Shown: positions 8,328 through 19,963 of the stretch, one piece after another
How the letters are laid out: each line of letters begins with the position of its first letter
How positions within the stretch are numbered: the first letter of the stretch is position 1
NCBI GenBank assembly: GCA_965221375.1
Contig: OZ244883.1
Coordinates: 372,001-436,000 of the forward strand
Length of the DNA stretch: 64,000 nt
DNA from: Poriferisulfidus sp965221375
GTDB lineage: Bacteria; Pseudomonadota; Gammaproteobacteria; Poriferisulfidales; Poriferisulfidaceae
Direction of reading: 5' to 3'
Program-made: the position numbers and the translations under genes
Notes under the pieces: model-generated
What the model was told of the DNA's origin: nothing
What the model saw: only the letters and a program-made list of their open reading frames with translations
Databases searched by the model: none

Positions 8328-11300
8328 TGAGTTTTGTGCATCTGCATCTGCACACCGAGTACTCGTTGGATGACGGCACTGTGCGCATTCGCCCATTGAT
8401 GGAGCGGGTGGCGCAGCTGCAGATGCCGGCAGTGGCGCTGACCGACAAAGACAACCTGTTCGCGGCGGTGAAGTTCTACCGCACCGCCTTGGAATATGGA
8501 ATCAAGCCGATTTTAGGTGCTGATATTGCGCTGGAAGGCCCCAACCCGCGTGATAAACCGGTGCGGGCAGTGTTGTTGTGCCAAAACACGGAAGGCTATC
8601 AGAATCTGTGCCACCTGCTCAGCGACCGGTATTACCACCGCCGCGCCTTTATTCAACGGGAAGACTTGGCGCAACGAAGCGCCGGTCTGATTGCGCTTTC
8701 CGGAGGTCTGGCGGGGGACTTGGGGCGAGCGGCTTTAGCGGGGAATCGGCGTCTTGCCGACCAGGTATTGGCGTACTGGAAGCAACATTTCCCGGAGCGT
8801 TTTTACATTGAGGTGACCCGCACCGACCGCGAACATGAAGATGACTATCTGCACTTTGCGCTGGAGTGTGTGGAGCAACATGAATTGCCGATGGTCGCGA
8901 CCAATGATGTGCGGTTTTTGACGGCGGAAGATTTTGAGGCGCATGAGGTGCGGGTGTGCATCCGCACCAACAGCCGCATGAACGATACGGAACGCGCCCG
9001 CGAATACAGCAAGGAGCAGTTTGTGCGCGACGAGGCGTTGATGCGCGAGGCGTTTCAGGATTATCCCTTGGCCGTCGACAACGCAAAGAACATCGCCCAA
9101 CGATGCAACCTGCAGTTGGACCTGGGCCGGGCCCTGCTGCCGGATTATCCGACCCCTGAAGGCGAGTCCATGGATGCGTACTTGGGCCGCCTGTCGAGCG
9201 AAGGACTAAAACGGCGTCTCGAGCGTCTGCAGGCCGCGTCGCAAATGGCGGCATCAGAAGCTGACTACGAAGAACGCTTGAAACACGAGTTGGAGGTCAT
9301 CCACAAGACCGGCTTCAGCGGCTATTTTGTGATTGTTGCGGATTTCGTCGACTGGGCTCGGAGCAATGATATTCCGGTCGGTCCGGGACGCGGCTCCGGA
9401 GCCGGTTCGCTGGTGGCGTATGCGCTCGGCATTACCGGTTTGGATCCGTTGCGCTATGACCTTTTGTTCGAACGGTTTCTCAACCCGGAGCGCGTCAGCA
9501 TGCCGGACTTTGACATTGATTTTTGCTATCAGAAGCGGGATCAGGTCATTGATTACGTACGGGAACGCTACGGCGAAGATCGGGTCGCGCAAATCATCAC
9601 CTACGGCACGATGGCCGCGCGGGCGGCCATTCGCGATGTCGGGCGAGTGTTGGGGGCGCCGTACACCTACTGCAGCCGAATCGCCAACGCCGTGCCGCGG
9701 GAACTGAACATCACGTTGGAGCGCGCGTATGCGGAAAGCGAGGAATTTCGCAGTTTGGTGAGCAACCCGGAAGATGCGACCGCTCAGCACTTGTACGAGG
9801 TAGCGTTGAAGTTGGAGGGCGTGTCGCGCAACGTTGGACGTCATGCCGCCGGGGTGGTCATCGCCCCCGGCCGGCTGGTGGATCATTCGCCTCTGTATTT
9901 CGATCCCGGCCTGACCGAAATGGCGATCACCCAGTATGACAAGGACGATATCGAAGCGATTGGTCTGACCAAGTTTGACTTCTTGGGGTTGCGCACGCTG
10001 ACGCTTCTGGAGCAATGTCTGCACACGGTCAATGCGCGGCGCACGGCAAACGGTGAAGAGGCTTTGGATCTGGATTCGCTGCCGCTGGATGATGAACCGA
10101 CTTTCCGACTGCTGCAGGCCGGCCGCACTTCGGAGGTGTTCCAGCTGGAAAGCGAGGGAATGCGCGCGCTGGTGCAGCGCATGCGCCCGGACTGTTTTGA
10201 TGACCTGGTGGCACTGGTGGCGCTGTATCGTCCGGGGCCGCTGAAATCGAAAATGGACGAGGAATACATCCGCTGCAAACGCCAGCCGGAACAGGTGCGT
10301 TATCTGCACCCGGACCTGGAACCCATTCTGGCGCCCACTTTTGGCGTGGTGCTCTACCAGGAGCAGGTGATGAAAATCGCCGAGGCGCTGGCCGGTTACA
10401 GCCTGGGGGAGACGGATTTGCTGCGCCGCGCCATGGGCAAGAAAAAACCTGCGGAAATGGCGCAGCACAGCAAACGTTTCCAGGAGGCGGCGGTGCAGCA
10501 CGGACTGTCGGCCGGGGCGGCCAAGCGAATTTTCGAATTGATGGAGAAGTTCGCCGAGTATGGCTTCAACAAATCCCACTCCGTCGCCTATGCGCTGCTG
10601 GCTTATCAGACCGCCTGGTTCAAAACTCATTACCCGGATGCGTTCATGGCGGCGGCCATGTCCACGGAGATGGGCAACACGGACAAGTTGGCGTTGCTTT
10701 ATCGGGAGGCGTGCACCTTGGATTTGGAAGTGCTGCAGCCGGACATCAACGCTTCCGAATACGATTTTTCGGTCCCTCAGGAAGGCAAGATCCGGTACGG
10801 ATTGGGCGCCATCAAAGGCGTGGGCCGAAATCTGGTGGAACGCTTGGCCGAAGAACGTCAAGAAAAGCCGTTTGAAAGTCTGGCGGATTTATGCGTGCGT
10901 TTGAATGTGCGGGATTACACGGAAAAGGATCTGCAAGCATTGATTCATGCCGGAGCGCTGGATGATCTTGAGGGTAGTCGTCGGGGCATGGTCAACGCCC
11001 TCGCGGCAATTCGGGAGCAGGCGCGTCGGGAGCAGCAGGATCAGGAGAGCGGACAGGAATCTTTATTCGAGCAGGCCCAAGCGCAAACTTCGCACTCTAC
11101 GGTCGAAGTGCAACTGGAGCATCAGGAATACGGGGAAATGGAGCGGTTGGAGCAGGAACGACAAATGCTGGGTTTTTATCTGAGCGGTCATCCTTTCCGC
11201 GCGTATCGCAACATGGCGAAGCAGGTCGCACTGCAGTCCCTGCAGCAACTGCGGGAGATGATCAGCAGTCACACCGATGTGCGCTTCGCCTTGTCGCACG

Positions 11301-11806
11301 ATGTGGTGACGATGGGAGTCGTGCTGAAGGTGGCGCTGCTGCGGGGACGAAATGCGGCAATCATCGAACTGGAAGACGACAGCGCCCAGATGGAGGTGCT
11401 GACCGAGGATCTGCATTTGGCTCAACAGTTGGAGGCAGGTGCGGTGCTGCTGGTGCGCGGCACCCTCAAAGCGCCGCCGCGGGGTTCAGACAGCAAGGAG
11501 CGCGAATGGATTCGGGCCCGTTCGCTGCATACCCTGGAGGATATCCGCCAACGTTGGGCGCAGCAGGTACATATCGCCTTGAATGGCGACAGCAGTCCCG
11601 AGACCGTACGCGCCATTCGACATGTACTGGAGCAACACCGAGGCGCGTGTGAAGTGCGGGTCGACTGGATGGGGCAATGCGGACGCAGCAGCTGGATGCT
11701 GGGGGCGCAATGGGGCGCGGTTGCCGATGAAGCCTTACTTGGGCAGTTGGCGGAACTGAAAGGAGTGGAGTCGACCGGTATCCTTTATTCACGGGCAACT
11801 TTCTAA
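8327..11806 (+). CDS. dnaE: DNA polymerase III alpha subunit
   Basis: The replicative polymerase subunit, 1159 aa, the normal gammaproteobacterial length. In order: N-terminal PHP domain opening FVHLHLHTEYS (residues 3-13), polymerase core with GPGRGSGAGS near 351 and the catalytic PDFDIDF near 392-398, then the beta-clamp binding and OB-fold regions. The frame is open upstream to 8063, but that part is only the shadow of rnhB; the ATG at 8327 overlaps the rnhB stop (TGATG). accA follows after 9 bp, the conserved order. Confidence 0.97.
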   Translation: MSFVHLHLHTEYSLDDGTVRIRPLMERVAQLQMPAVALTDKDNLFAAVKFYRTALEYGIKPILGADIALEGPNPRDKPVRAVLLCQNTEGYQNLCHLLSDRYYHRRAFIQREDLAQRSAGLIALSGGLAGDLGRAALAGNRRLADQVLAYWKQHFPERFYIEVTRTDREHEDDYLHFALECVEQHELPMVATNDVRFLTAEDFEAHEVRVCIRTNSRMNDTERAREYSKEQFVRDEALMREAFQDYPLAVDNAKNIAQRCNLQLDLGRALLPDYPTPEGESMDAYLGRLSSEGLKRRLERLQAASQMAASEADYEERLKHELEVIHKTGFSGYFVIVADFVDWARSNDIPVGPGRGSGAGSLVAYALGITGLDPLRYDLLFERFLNPERVSMPDFDIDFCYQKRDQVIDYVRERYGEDRVAQIITYGTMAARAAIRDVGRVLGAPYTYCSRIANAVPRELNITLERAYAESEEFRSLVSNPEDATAQHLYEVALKLEGVSRNVGRHAAGVVIAPGRLVDHSPLYFDPGLTEMAITQYDKDDIEAIGLTKFDFLGLRTLTLLEQCLHTVNARRTANGEEALDLDSLPLDDEPTFRLLQAGRTSEVFQLESEGMRALVQRMRPDCFDDLVALVALYRPGPLKSKMDEEYIRCKRQPEQVRYLHPDLEPILAPTFGVVLYQEQVMKIAEALAGYSLGETDLLRRAMGKKKPAEMAQHSKRFQEAAVQHGLSAGAAKRIFELMEKFAEYGFNKSHSVAYALLAYQTAWFKTHYPDAFMAAAMSTEMGNTDKLALLYREACTLDLEVLQPDINASEYDFSVPQEGKIRYGLGAIKGVGRNLVERLAEERQEKPFESLADLCVRLNVRDYTEKDLQALIHAGALDDLEGSRRGMVNALAAIREQARREQQDQESGQESLFEQAQAQTSHSTVEVQLEHQEYGEMERLEQERQMLGFYLSGHPFRAYRNMAKQVALQSLQQLREMISSHTDVRFALSHDVVTMGVVLKVALLRGRNAAIIELEDDSAQMEVLTEDLHLAQQLEAGAVLLVRGTLKAPPRGSDSKEREWIRARSLHTLEDIRQRWAQQVHIALNGDSSPETVRAIRHVLEQHRGACEVRVDWMGQCGRSSWMLGAQWGAVADEALLGQLAELKGVESTGILYSRATF

Positions 11807-11815
11807 AATAGTGGC

Positions 11816-12768
<953 letters not shown>

Positions 12769-12772
<4 letters not shown>

Positions 12773-14070
12773 CCCTGTCATGTGCTGTTGAGCATGCGCT
12801 GGCGCAATTGCCCATTGCGTGCCCGGAGGCGGAGACCTGGACGGTCGCCTACAGCGGTGGATTGGACTCTTCGGTCCTGTTGCACGCTGCCCATAAACAA
12901 GCCCAGGCCTGCGGTCGCGAAGTGCGCGCGGTGCATGTCAATCACGGGCTGCAGCCGGCGGCCGCGGATTTCGAACGCCATTGCGTGACGGCTTGCGCGG
13001 CCTGGGATATTCCGCTGACCATTGAACGCGGCCCCGCCACAGCGATTTCCCAGGGCAACGTCGAGGCCCAGGCCCGACAGAGGCGCTACGAGGCCTTGCG
13101 GGCCTATACGCAAGCGCGGACCGCAGTGCTGATGGCGCACCACCAGGACGATCAGGCCGAGACCTTATTGCTGCAGCTGTTTCGGGGTTCGGGCACCAGC
13201 GGCACCGCCGGGATGCCGGTTCGGCGGGAGTGGGGAGAGGGGCAACTGGTCCGACCTTTCCTGAATGTATCGCGACGCGATATTGAGCAGTACGCGCAGA
13301 AGCATGAGGTGCCCTACATTGAGGACCCCAGCAATGCGGACACACGGCTGGAGCGCAATTTTTTGCGTCGGGAAGCCTGGCCGCTTTTACGGCAACGTTG
13401 GCCGGAACTGTCGACCACATTGGCGCGCGCGGCGCGGCATCAGGCGCATGCGGCCCGTCTGTTACGGGAACGTGCCGAGGAAGATTTGGGTCCGGCGCGC
13501 GAGGTGCCTGTGGCGCGTCTGACGCCCTTGTCGGAGGACCGCCAGATCAATGCGCTACGTTTTTGGATTATGCGGGAAGGCTATGCGCCGCCAAGTGAAA
13601 AGCGCCTGCGCAACTGGCTGCACATCGTGCACTCCGCCGCAGAGGATCGGTTACCCCAGGATCGTTTTGAGGATTATGAAATTCGACGCTGGCGGGGCTG
13701 TTTGTATTTGACTCCGCGCCAGCCGGAAGTCTCGTCCGATCGTCGCTGGTTATGGCGGCGAGGGGAGACGTTGGAACTCCCGGAACTGGGCATGACGCTG
13801 GACTGGCCCGCCTTGCAGGCGCAAGTATCGGAGCGGGTGGAAACGGATGTGGAAGTGCGTTTGCGCCGCGGAGGTGAACGCTGTCAACAAAGTGGGCGGC
13901 CCCGTCGTCGGGCGCTTAAAAAACTTCTGCAGGAGGCGGGTGTGCCTCCCTGGAACCGCAATCGCATCCCGCTGATCTACCAGCGCGAGCAACTCCGGCT
14001 GGTGTGGCGCCACTTCGAATGTGTGGCGCCACCCGCTGTACCGTTACTTCGTGGACAGGCCGAACAGTGA
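12769..14070 (+). CDS. tilS: tRNA(Ile)-lysidine synthetase
   Basis: TilS makes lysidine at position 34 of the AUA-reading tRNA-Ile. The PP-loop SGGLDSS (residues 29-35) binds ATP, and VNHGLQ and AHHQDDQAET follow as expected; the C-terminal half has the TilS substrate-binding and TilS-C regions. The GTG start overlaps the accA stop by 4 bp. 433 aa is a normal length. It is convergent with, and overlaps by 27 bp, the small DUF2892 gene. Confidence 0.93.
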
Positions 14071-14226
14071 GTAGACCGGGCAGCTTCCCACGGCTCCGGT
14101 GGCCAGGGGAATCAATCCCAGCCAACCCCACCAAGCCATATCGAATTCCATGAGTCCGATGTACAGAATTGCGACGCCTGCCACGATTCGCAGGAGTCGC
14201 TCCAGCATATGCACATTGACCGTCAT
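14044..14226 (-). CDS. DUF2892 small inner-membrane protein
   Basis: About 60 aa, with the DUF2892 opening (ERLLRIVAGVAIL) and two membrane helices ending in the typical GSCPVYSLFG. The frame is open further upstream, but a GGAGG ribosome binding site lies 9 bases before the ATG at 14226. Its function is not known; relatives are often found with rhodanese domains or sulfur-metabolism genes. Its 3' end overlaps that of tilS on the other strand. Confidence 0.75.
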   Translation of the reverse strand: MTVNVHMLERLLRIVAGVAILYIGLMEFDMAWWGWLGLIPLATGAVGSCPVYSLFGLSTK

Positions 14227-14394
14227 AATTTTCATCCTCCAAAAGTGGATATTAGGCTCGTCTGGTGACGAAACCACACTCCCTAGAGTGTACCTATTTG
14301 GCCTTTAAAGCAAATTAAAAGTTCCCCCGCGGCGCACGTTGTTGACCGGTATGCTATTCTGTAGTCCCGTCCAGAGCATATGGGAGCGCCATTC

Positions 14395-16005
14395 GTGACG
14401 CGATTTGTTTTCATTACGGGCGGGGTTGTTTCATCGCTTGGCAAAGGAATTTCAGCCGCCTCGCTGGGGGCGCTGCTGGAAGCGCGGGGTCTTGAGGTGT
14501 CCATGATCAAACTGGACCCCTACATCAACGTGGACCCGGGCACCATGAGCCCGTTTCAGCATGGCGAGGTGTTTGTCACAGCCGACGGGGCGGAAACCGA
14601 TTTGGACCTGGGGCATTACGAGCGTTTCGTCAATTTCCGCGCCAGCAAATCAAGCAACTGGACGACCGGTCAGATCTACGAGCGGGTAATCGCCTGCGAG
14701 CGACGCGGCGAATACCTGGGCTCGACCGTACAGGTTATTCCCCATATCACCGACGAAATCAAGAATTGCGTGCAACTGGGCGCTTCGGATGCGGACATCT
14801 GCATCGTCGAAATCGGGGGCACGGTGGGCGACATCGAGTCGCTGCCTTTTATTGAGGCGATTCGGCAGATGGGAGGCGAACTGGGCCGCGATTGCGCGGC
14901 CTTTATTCATTTGACGCTGGTGCCTTATATCAAAGTGTCGGGCGAGATCAAAACCAAACCGACACAGCATTCCGTCAAGGAACTGCGCTCAATCGGTATT
15001 CAGCCCGATATCCTGTTGTGCCGCACGGATGCGGAGATTCCCGAAGATCAGCGCCGGAAAATCGCTCTGTTTACCAATGTGCGGGATGCGGCGGTCATCG
15101 AAGTGGTCAACCAGGACGACATTCATGCCATTCCACTGGCCCTGCACGCGCAGGGACTGGACGATCTGGTGGTGCAGCAATTCCAGTTGTCCGCGCCGAC
15201 GGCGGATTTATCGGCCTGGCGCGAGGTTGTGACGGCGCGCGAGGCCCAGCGTGGACAGGTCACGGTGGCCATGGTGGGCAAATACGTGGAATTGACGGAG
15301 TCGTACAAATCGCTCAATGAAGCCCTGCAGCATGCAGGCTTGCACAATCGGGTGCGCGTCGACATTCGTTATGTGGATTCCGAGCAGGTCGAGCAGGAAG
15401 GCACGAAGGTGCTGGAAGGCGCCCAGGTGATTTTGGTGCCGGGCGGCTTCGGGGAGCGGGGCATTGAAGGCAAGATCGCGGCGGCGGGTTACGCTCGGGA
15501 GCAGGGCATTCCCTATCTCGGCATCTGTTTGGGGATGCAGGTGGCGGTTATTGAATATGCGCGGAATTGTCTGAATCTCGAAGGAGCCCACAGTACGGAG
15601 TTTGACCGTTCAACCCCCCATCCGGTGGTGGCTTTGATCACCGAATGGATGACGCCGGAAGGGGAGCGGGAATTCCGCGATGCCCATTCCGACCTGGGGG
15701 GCACGATGCGCTTGGGCGAGCAGCCTTGCCAACTGTCCGCAAAGAGTCGCCTGCGCGAGATTTACGGAGAAGACATCGTCCATGAGCGGCACCGGCATCG
15801 CTATGAGATCAACAATCACTATTTGGATAAATTGACTGGGGAAAATCTGGCGGTGGTGGGTTTGTCACATGACGACCAATTGGTGGAAGCGGTGGAATTG
15901 TCGGACCACCCCTGGTTCATCGGCTGCCAGTTTCATCCGGAATTCACCTCTTCGCCGTTGCGAGGTCATCCCTTGTTCAACAGCCTGATTCGAGCCGCAC
16001 TGTGA
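14395..16005 (+). CDS. pyrG: CTP synthase
   Basis: PyrG aminates UTP to CTP using glutamine. The N-terminal amidoligase begins RFVFITGGVVSSLGKG; the C-terminal class I glutamine amidotransferase has its catalytic Cys (about residue 378) in GICLGMQ and a C-terminal QFHPEF. I prefer the GTG at 14395, which has GGGAG eight bases upstream and matches the usual N-terminus; an in-frame ATG at 14380 would add 5 residues. The stop overlaps the kdsA start by 4 bp. Confidence 0.96.
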   Translation: MTRFVFITGGVVSSLGKGISAASLGALLEARGLEVSMIKLDPYINVDPGTMSPFQHGEVFVTADGAETDLDLGHYERFVNFRASKSSNWTTGQIYERVIACERRGEYLGSTVQVIPHITDEIKNCVQLGASDADICIVEIGGTVGDIESLPFIEAIRQMGGELGRDCAAFIHLTLVPYIKVSGEIKTKPTQHSVKELRSIGIQPDILLCRTDAEIPEDQRRKIALFTNVRDAAVIEVVNQDDIHAIPLALHAQGLDDLVVQQFQLSAPTADLSAWREVVTAREAQRGQVTVAMVGKYVELTESYKSLNEALQHAGLHNRVRVDIRYVDSEQVEQEGTKVLEGAQVILVPGGFGERGIEGKIAAAGYAREQGIPYLGICLGMQVAVIEYARNCLNLEGAHSTEFDRSTPHPVVALITEWMTPEGEREFRDAHSDLGGTMRLGEQPCQLSAKSRLREIYGEDIVHERHRHRYEINNHYLDKLTGENLAVVGLSHDDQLVEAVELSDHPWFIGCQFHPEFTSSPLRGHPLFNSLIRAAL

Positions 16006-16835
16006 GCGCCCAGGCATTTTGCGATTTTCAGGCAGGCGTGCATCAGCCGCTGTTTCTGATTGCGGGGCCATGCGTCATTGAAAGCGAAGCGCGCGTACTG
16101 CAGATCGCGGAGCATCTGTCGGAACTGACGCAACGCCTTGAAATACCTTATGTTTTCAAGGCCTCCTATGACAAGGCCAACCGCACCAGCGGCGACAGTT
16201 TTCGCGGCCCGGGCATTGAGGAGGGGCTGCGTATTCTGGAACGGGTAAAAAGTGATTATGGGGTGCCGGTACTGACGGACGTGCATGAAAACACGCCCAT
16301 TGACGAAGTGGCGGCGGTGGTGGATGTGCTTCAGACTCCGGCGTTTTTGTGTCGGCAGACGGATTTTGTGGTGCGCGTCGCTTCTGCCGGCAAGCCGGTC
16401 AATCTCAAGAAGGGGCAATTTCTGTCACCCTGGGAGATGTCGAAAGTGGTCGACAAGGCGCGGGCTGCGGGTAACGACAGTTTGATGGTGTGCGAACGCG
16501 GAGTCAGTTTCGGTTACAACAACCTGATTTCAGACATGCGTGCGTTGGCCGTATTGCGTGAGACGAATTGTCCGGTGGTTTTTGACGCGACGCATTCAGT
16601 GCAATTACCAGGAGGAGCTGGGGCAGTGTCGGGTGGGCAGCGGGAGTTTGTGCCGACCTTGGCGCGTGCGGCGGTTGCCGTGGGCGTCGCCGGTCTGTTT
16701 ATGGAGACGCACCCCGACCCGGATCAAGCGCTTAGCGACGGACCCAACGCCTGGCCGCTGGCGCAAATGGAAAGTCTGCTGGAAGTGTTGCGGGAACTGG
16801 ACGCGGTCGCCAAGCAGTCCTTGTCGCCCGCGTAA
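16002..16835 (+). CDS. kdsA: 3-deoxy-8-phosphooctulonate synthase
   Basis: KdsA condenses arabinose-5-phosphate with phosphoenolpyruvate to give Kdo-8-phosphate for LPS core. It has 277 aa and a GTG start overlapping pyrG. Family motifs seen include LIAGPCVIES near the start, FKASYDKANRTS and FDATHSVQLPG. Metal-ligand type (Cys versus Asn) was not assigned. The later pathway genes kdsC and kdsD are also in this window, at 24-25.6 kb. Confidence 0.96.
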   Translation: MSAQAFCDFQAGVHQPLFLIAGPCVIESEARVLQIAEHLSELTQRLEIPYVFKASYDKANRTSGDSFRGPGIEEGLRILERVKSDYGVPVLTDVHENTPIDEVAAVVDVLQTPAFLCRQTDFVVRVASAGKPVNLKKGQFLSPWEMSKVVDKARAAGNDSLMVCERGVSFGYNNLISDMRALAVLRETNCPVVFDATHSVQLPGGAGAVSGGQREFVPTLARAAVAVGVAGLFMETHPDPDQALSDGPNAWPLAQMESLLEVLRELDAVAKQSLSPA

Positions 16836-16849
16836 AAAAAATGTGTGCG

Positions 16850-18211
16850 TTACAGCAGTAGCGCGGTCCCAATCCCCAAAAAGGCCACAAAGCCCACCAC
16901 GTCGGTGACCGTGGTCAGAATCACGCCGCCGGCCAAAGCCGGATCGATGCCGAAACGCTGAAGCGCCGTTGGCAACAACACGCCGCTGAGGGCGGCGACG
17001 ACCAGATTGGCAATCAACGCCAGGGCGATCACCACGCCAATCATCCAATTGCCGAACCACCAGCTGGCGATTAGGGCGACGACGCCACACCAAACCAGAC
17101 TGTTGATCAGACTGATGCCGACTTCCTTGAAAATCAAGGCGCGCTGGTTGTGGGCGTTGATTTGGCCGAGGGCGATGCCGCGGATGACCAGAATTAAGGT
17201 TTGGCTGCCGGCGATGCCGCCCATGCTGGCGACGATGGGCATCAAGACCGCCAGTGCGACGATGCGCTCAAGCGTGTCCTGAAACAGCCCGATGGCAGCG
17301 GCGGCTGCGAATGCGGTAGCCAGGTTGATTCCCAGCCATACCGCGCGGCGGCGGGCGGCCGGCAGGACCGAGGCAAACAGGTCCTCATCTTCCCGAAGTC
17401 CGACATAGCTGCTCAGTGCGTCCGTGCCTTCGTCGCGGATGACATCGACGATATCGTCGACGGTGATTCGCCCCAGCAGGCGGCCGTCGTCATCGACGAC
17501 GGCGGCGGACACCAGATCGCGGTCTTCAAAGATAGCCGCAACATCCCGGTCCGCCATACTGGCCGGAATCGCTTGCGGTTCGGTTTCCATCACTTCCTCG
17601 ACACGCTGGTGCGGGTCGCGCACGAACAGTTCCGTCAGCGCAAGCACCCCGCGGTAGCGTTCAAAACGATCCACCACCATCAAGGTGTCGGTGTGGCTGG
17701 GGATGGCGCCGAGACGACGCAGATAACGCAGCACCACTTCCAGAGTCACGTCGGCGCGTACGGTGATGACATCGGTATCCATCAAGCCGCCGGCGGTGTC
17801 CTCGTCGTAGGTAAGGACCGCCTCCAGCCGGGATCGATGATCCCGGTCCATGCCATTGAGGACCTGGGCGCTGACGGTTTCGGGCAGATCCACCAGCAAG
17901 TCGGCCAGATCGTCGATCTCCAGACCGTCGACGGCACGTACCAGGGCGTCTTCGTCCATCTCATCGATCAGGGAAGCGCGCACCTCGTCACCCACTTCCA
18001 AAAGCACATCGCCGTGATGCGCTTCATCCAGCAAGTCCCAGACGATAAAGCGCTGGACGCGGGGGAGGGATTCCAGCAACTGCGCCGTTTCCGCCGGATG
18101 CAGGGCGTACAGCATCTGCCGCACCGGCTGCAGTGCGCCGGTGTTCAGGGCTTCCGTTAACGCTTGATAAGCCTCACCAGGAGCGTGGGCGGCGGAAGTT
18201 TGAGCGGTCAT
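16850..18211 (-). CDS. mgtE: Magnesium transporter MgtE
   Basis: A 453 aa Mg2+ channel/transporter with the full MgtE layout: a helical N domain (about 15-135), two CBS domains (about 140-265) that sense cytoplasmic Mg2+, and five C-terminal membrane helices from about 290, with the conserved GGIAGSQTLILVIRG segment near the pore. It ends the long minus-strand run and follows ptsI by 24 bp. Confidence 0.93.
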   Translation of the reverse strand: MTAQTSAAHAPGEAYQALTEALNTGALQPVRQMLYALHPAETAQLLESLPRVQRFIVWDLLDEAHHGDVLLEVGDEVRASLIDEMDEDALVRAVDGLEIDDLADLLVDLPETVSAQVLNGMDRDHRSRLEAVLTYDEDTAGGLMDTDVITVRADVTLEVVLRYLRRLGAIPSHTDTLMVVDRFERYRGVLALTELFVRDPHQRVEEVMETEPQAIPASMADRDVAAIFEDRDLVSAAVVDDDGRLLGRITVDDIVDVIRDEGTDALSSYVGLREDEDLFASVLPAARRRAVWLGINLATAFAAAAAIGLFQDTLERIVALAVLMPIVASMGGIAGSQTLILVIRGIALGQINAHNQRALIFKEVGISLINSLVWCGVVALIASWWFGNWMIGVVIALALIANLVVAALSGVLLPTALQRFGIDPALAGGVILTTVTDVVGFVAFLGIGTALLL

Positions 18212-18235
18212 CGTTTGGTGGCTTTATGCTGACGG

Positions 18236-19963
18236 TTACACCCGGTTCATGGTGTCAACCATGCCGCGGATTTGCTCGGGATTTTGACACTCGAGGATTT
18301 GCTCGGCCTGGGCGCGGACTTCGGCGGCCGATGTATTGAGAATGATGTGTTTGATTTCCAACAGCACATTTGGATTCATGCTGAATTCGCGCAAGCCCAG
18401 GCCCACAAGCAATCGTGCCAACTGGGGATTGCTTGCCATCTCACCACACATGCTGACGGGTGTGTTCGTGTTTTCGCCTGCCTCGATCGTCCGGCGGATC
18501 AACCGCAGAACGGCCGGATGCAAGGGGTCGAACAAATAGTTGACCTGGTCGTCGACCCGATCAATGGCCAAAGTGTATTGGATCAGGTCATTGGTTCCGA
18601 TCGACAGGAAATCGAGATGCCGGGCGAACAGTTCCGCCGAAATGGCCGCGGCCGGGACTTCGATCATGCCGCCGATGCGGGTCTTAGGGTCAAAATCAAT
18701 CCGGTCGTTTTTCAACTCCTGCTTGCACTGTTCTATCAGCGCAAGGCTTTGCGACAGTTCGGCAATGTTGGTCAGCATCGGCAGCATGATTTCGACCGGA
18801 CCATGGGCGGAGGCGCGCAAAATCGCATGCAACTGCGCCATGAAAGTGGGTTTATCCTGCAGCGAGCGGCGGATCGCCCGCAAACCCAAAGCCGGGTTGG
18901 GGGCAATGGCGCCTTCGTAATCGGGATCGAATTCCTTGTCCGCGCCCAGGTCCAACGTGCGAATCGTCAGCGGCTTGCCTTCCAGAGCCAGCACCAGGTC
19001 CCGATAAATTTCATATTGTTCGTCACTGTCGGCGCTATGTTCGCGGTTCAGATAAAAGAATTCCGTGCGGTACAGCCCGACGCCGTCGGCGTGCACTTCA
19101 TGCACTTGCGAGACATCTTCGACCAGATCAACGTTGCATTTCAGGGAAACCGCCTGTTCATCGCGTGTGATTACCGGTCTTTCGCGAATTTTCTCCAGGC
19201 TTTCGACACGTTCCTGTTCCAGGCGCTGGTAGTTGCGGTACTGGTCGATCAACCAGTCGTCGGTGGCGGACAAAACGGTGCCGGAGTTGCCGTCCACCAG
19301 CAGCAATTCGCCATCCTGGATTAATTCGCTGGAGTTGTGAATGCCGACGATGGCGGGAATGCCGAGGCTGCGCGCCAGGATGGCGGTGTGCGACATGGGG
19401 CTGCCGAATTCGGTGACAAAGGCGGCAATGTTCTGATGCTGCAGCTCGACGGTGTCGGCTGGAGTCAAATCATCCGCCAAAACGATACTTCCGGTCAGGT
19501 CCGGGGGTCGACCATTCCCTTCTTCGGGACTCAGGTTTTGTTGAATTTTGCGAATCACATGCTGCAGGTCGTTGCGCCGGGTGCGCAAGTAAGGGTCGTC
19601 CATGGCGTCGAAGACGCGCACCAGCTCTTCCAGCGTCTGCTCCAAAGCCCATTCGGCATTGCACTGCTCAGCACGAATCAGTTGTTCCGGGGTGTCCGTC
19701 AGCAAGGCGTCGTCAAGCATCAGCAGGTGGGAGTCGATAAAAGCGCCGATCTCATCGCGCATGGCGGCCGGGGCGAGTTGCCGGGCACTTTGCATCTGTT
19801 CCTTGGATTCTTCCCGTGCTTGATGCAGGCGGGTGATTTCCGACTCCACCTCCTCAGGCTCCAACGTACGCTTAACGATGTTGGCCTGGCCGTGCTGGAA
19901 GACGTACGCGGGCCCTTGTGCGACGCCGCGCGAGACGCCGATGCCATTGACAATCATGGGCAT
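18236..19963 (-). CDS. ptsI: PTS phosphotransferase enzyme I
   Basis: EI takes phosphate from PEP and passes it to HPr. It is 575 aa long with no GAF domain, so it is EI rather than EI-Ntr. The phospho-histidine is His192 in FGSPMSHTAILAR, and the C-terminal PEP-binding barrel ends with the MCGEMA motif. It overlaps ptsH by 10 bp; a GGAGGG sits 9 bases before the ATG at 19963. No EIIB or EIIC sugar permease is in the cluster, which fits a regulatory PTS feeding EIIA-type proteins. Confidence 0.93.
   Translation of the reverse strand: MPMIVNGIGVSRGVAQGPAYVFQHGQANIVKRTLEPEEVESEITRLHQAREESKEQMQSARQLAPAAMRDEIGAFIDSHLLMLDDALLTDTPEQLIRAEQCNAEWALEQTLEELVRVFDAMDDPYLRTRRNDLQHVIRKIQQNLSPEEGNGRPPDLTGSIVLADDLTPADTVELQHQNIAAFVTEFGSPMSHTAILARSLGIPAIVGIHNSSELIQDGELLLVDGNSGTVLSATDDWLIDQYRNYQRLEQERVESLEKIRERPVITRDEQAVSLKCNVDLVEDVSQVHEVHADGVGLYRTEFFYLNREHSADSDEQYEIYRDLVLALEGKPLTIRTLDLGADKEFDPDYEGAIAPNPALGLRAIRRSLQDKPTFMAQLHAILRASAHGPVEIMLPMLTNIAELSQSLALIEQCKQELKNDRIDFDPKTRIGGMIEVPAAAISAELFARHLDFLSIGTNDLIQYTLAIDRVDDQVNYLFDPLHPAVLRLIRRTIEAGENTNTPVSMCGEMASNPQLARLLVGLGLREFSMNPNVLLEIKHIILNTSAAEVRAQAEQILECQNPEQIRGMVDTMNRV

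Noticed and set aside
9254..10861. A 535-codon open frame antisense to dnaE
   Set aside because: It lies entirely opposite the conserved polymerase core, has a His/Arg/Gln-rich composition typical of antisense frames in GC-rich genes, and shows no recognisable domain.
18272..19324. A 350-codon plus-strand frame opposite ptsI
   Set aside because: It mirrors the well-conserved EI gene and has no protein-like pattern or ribosome binding site.
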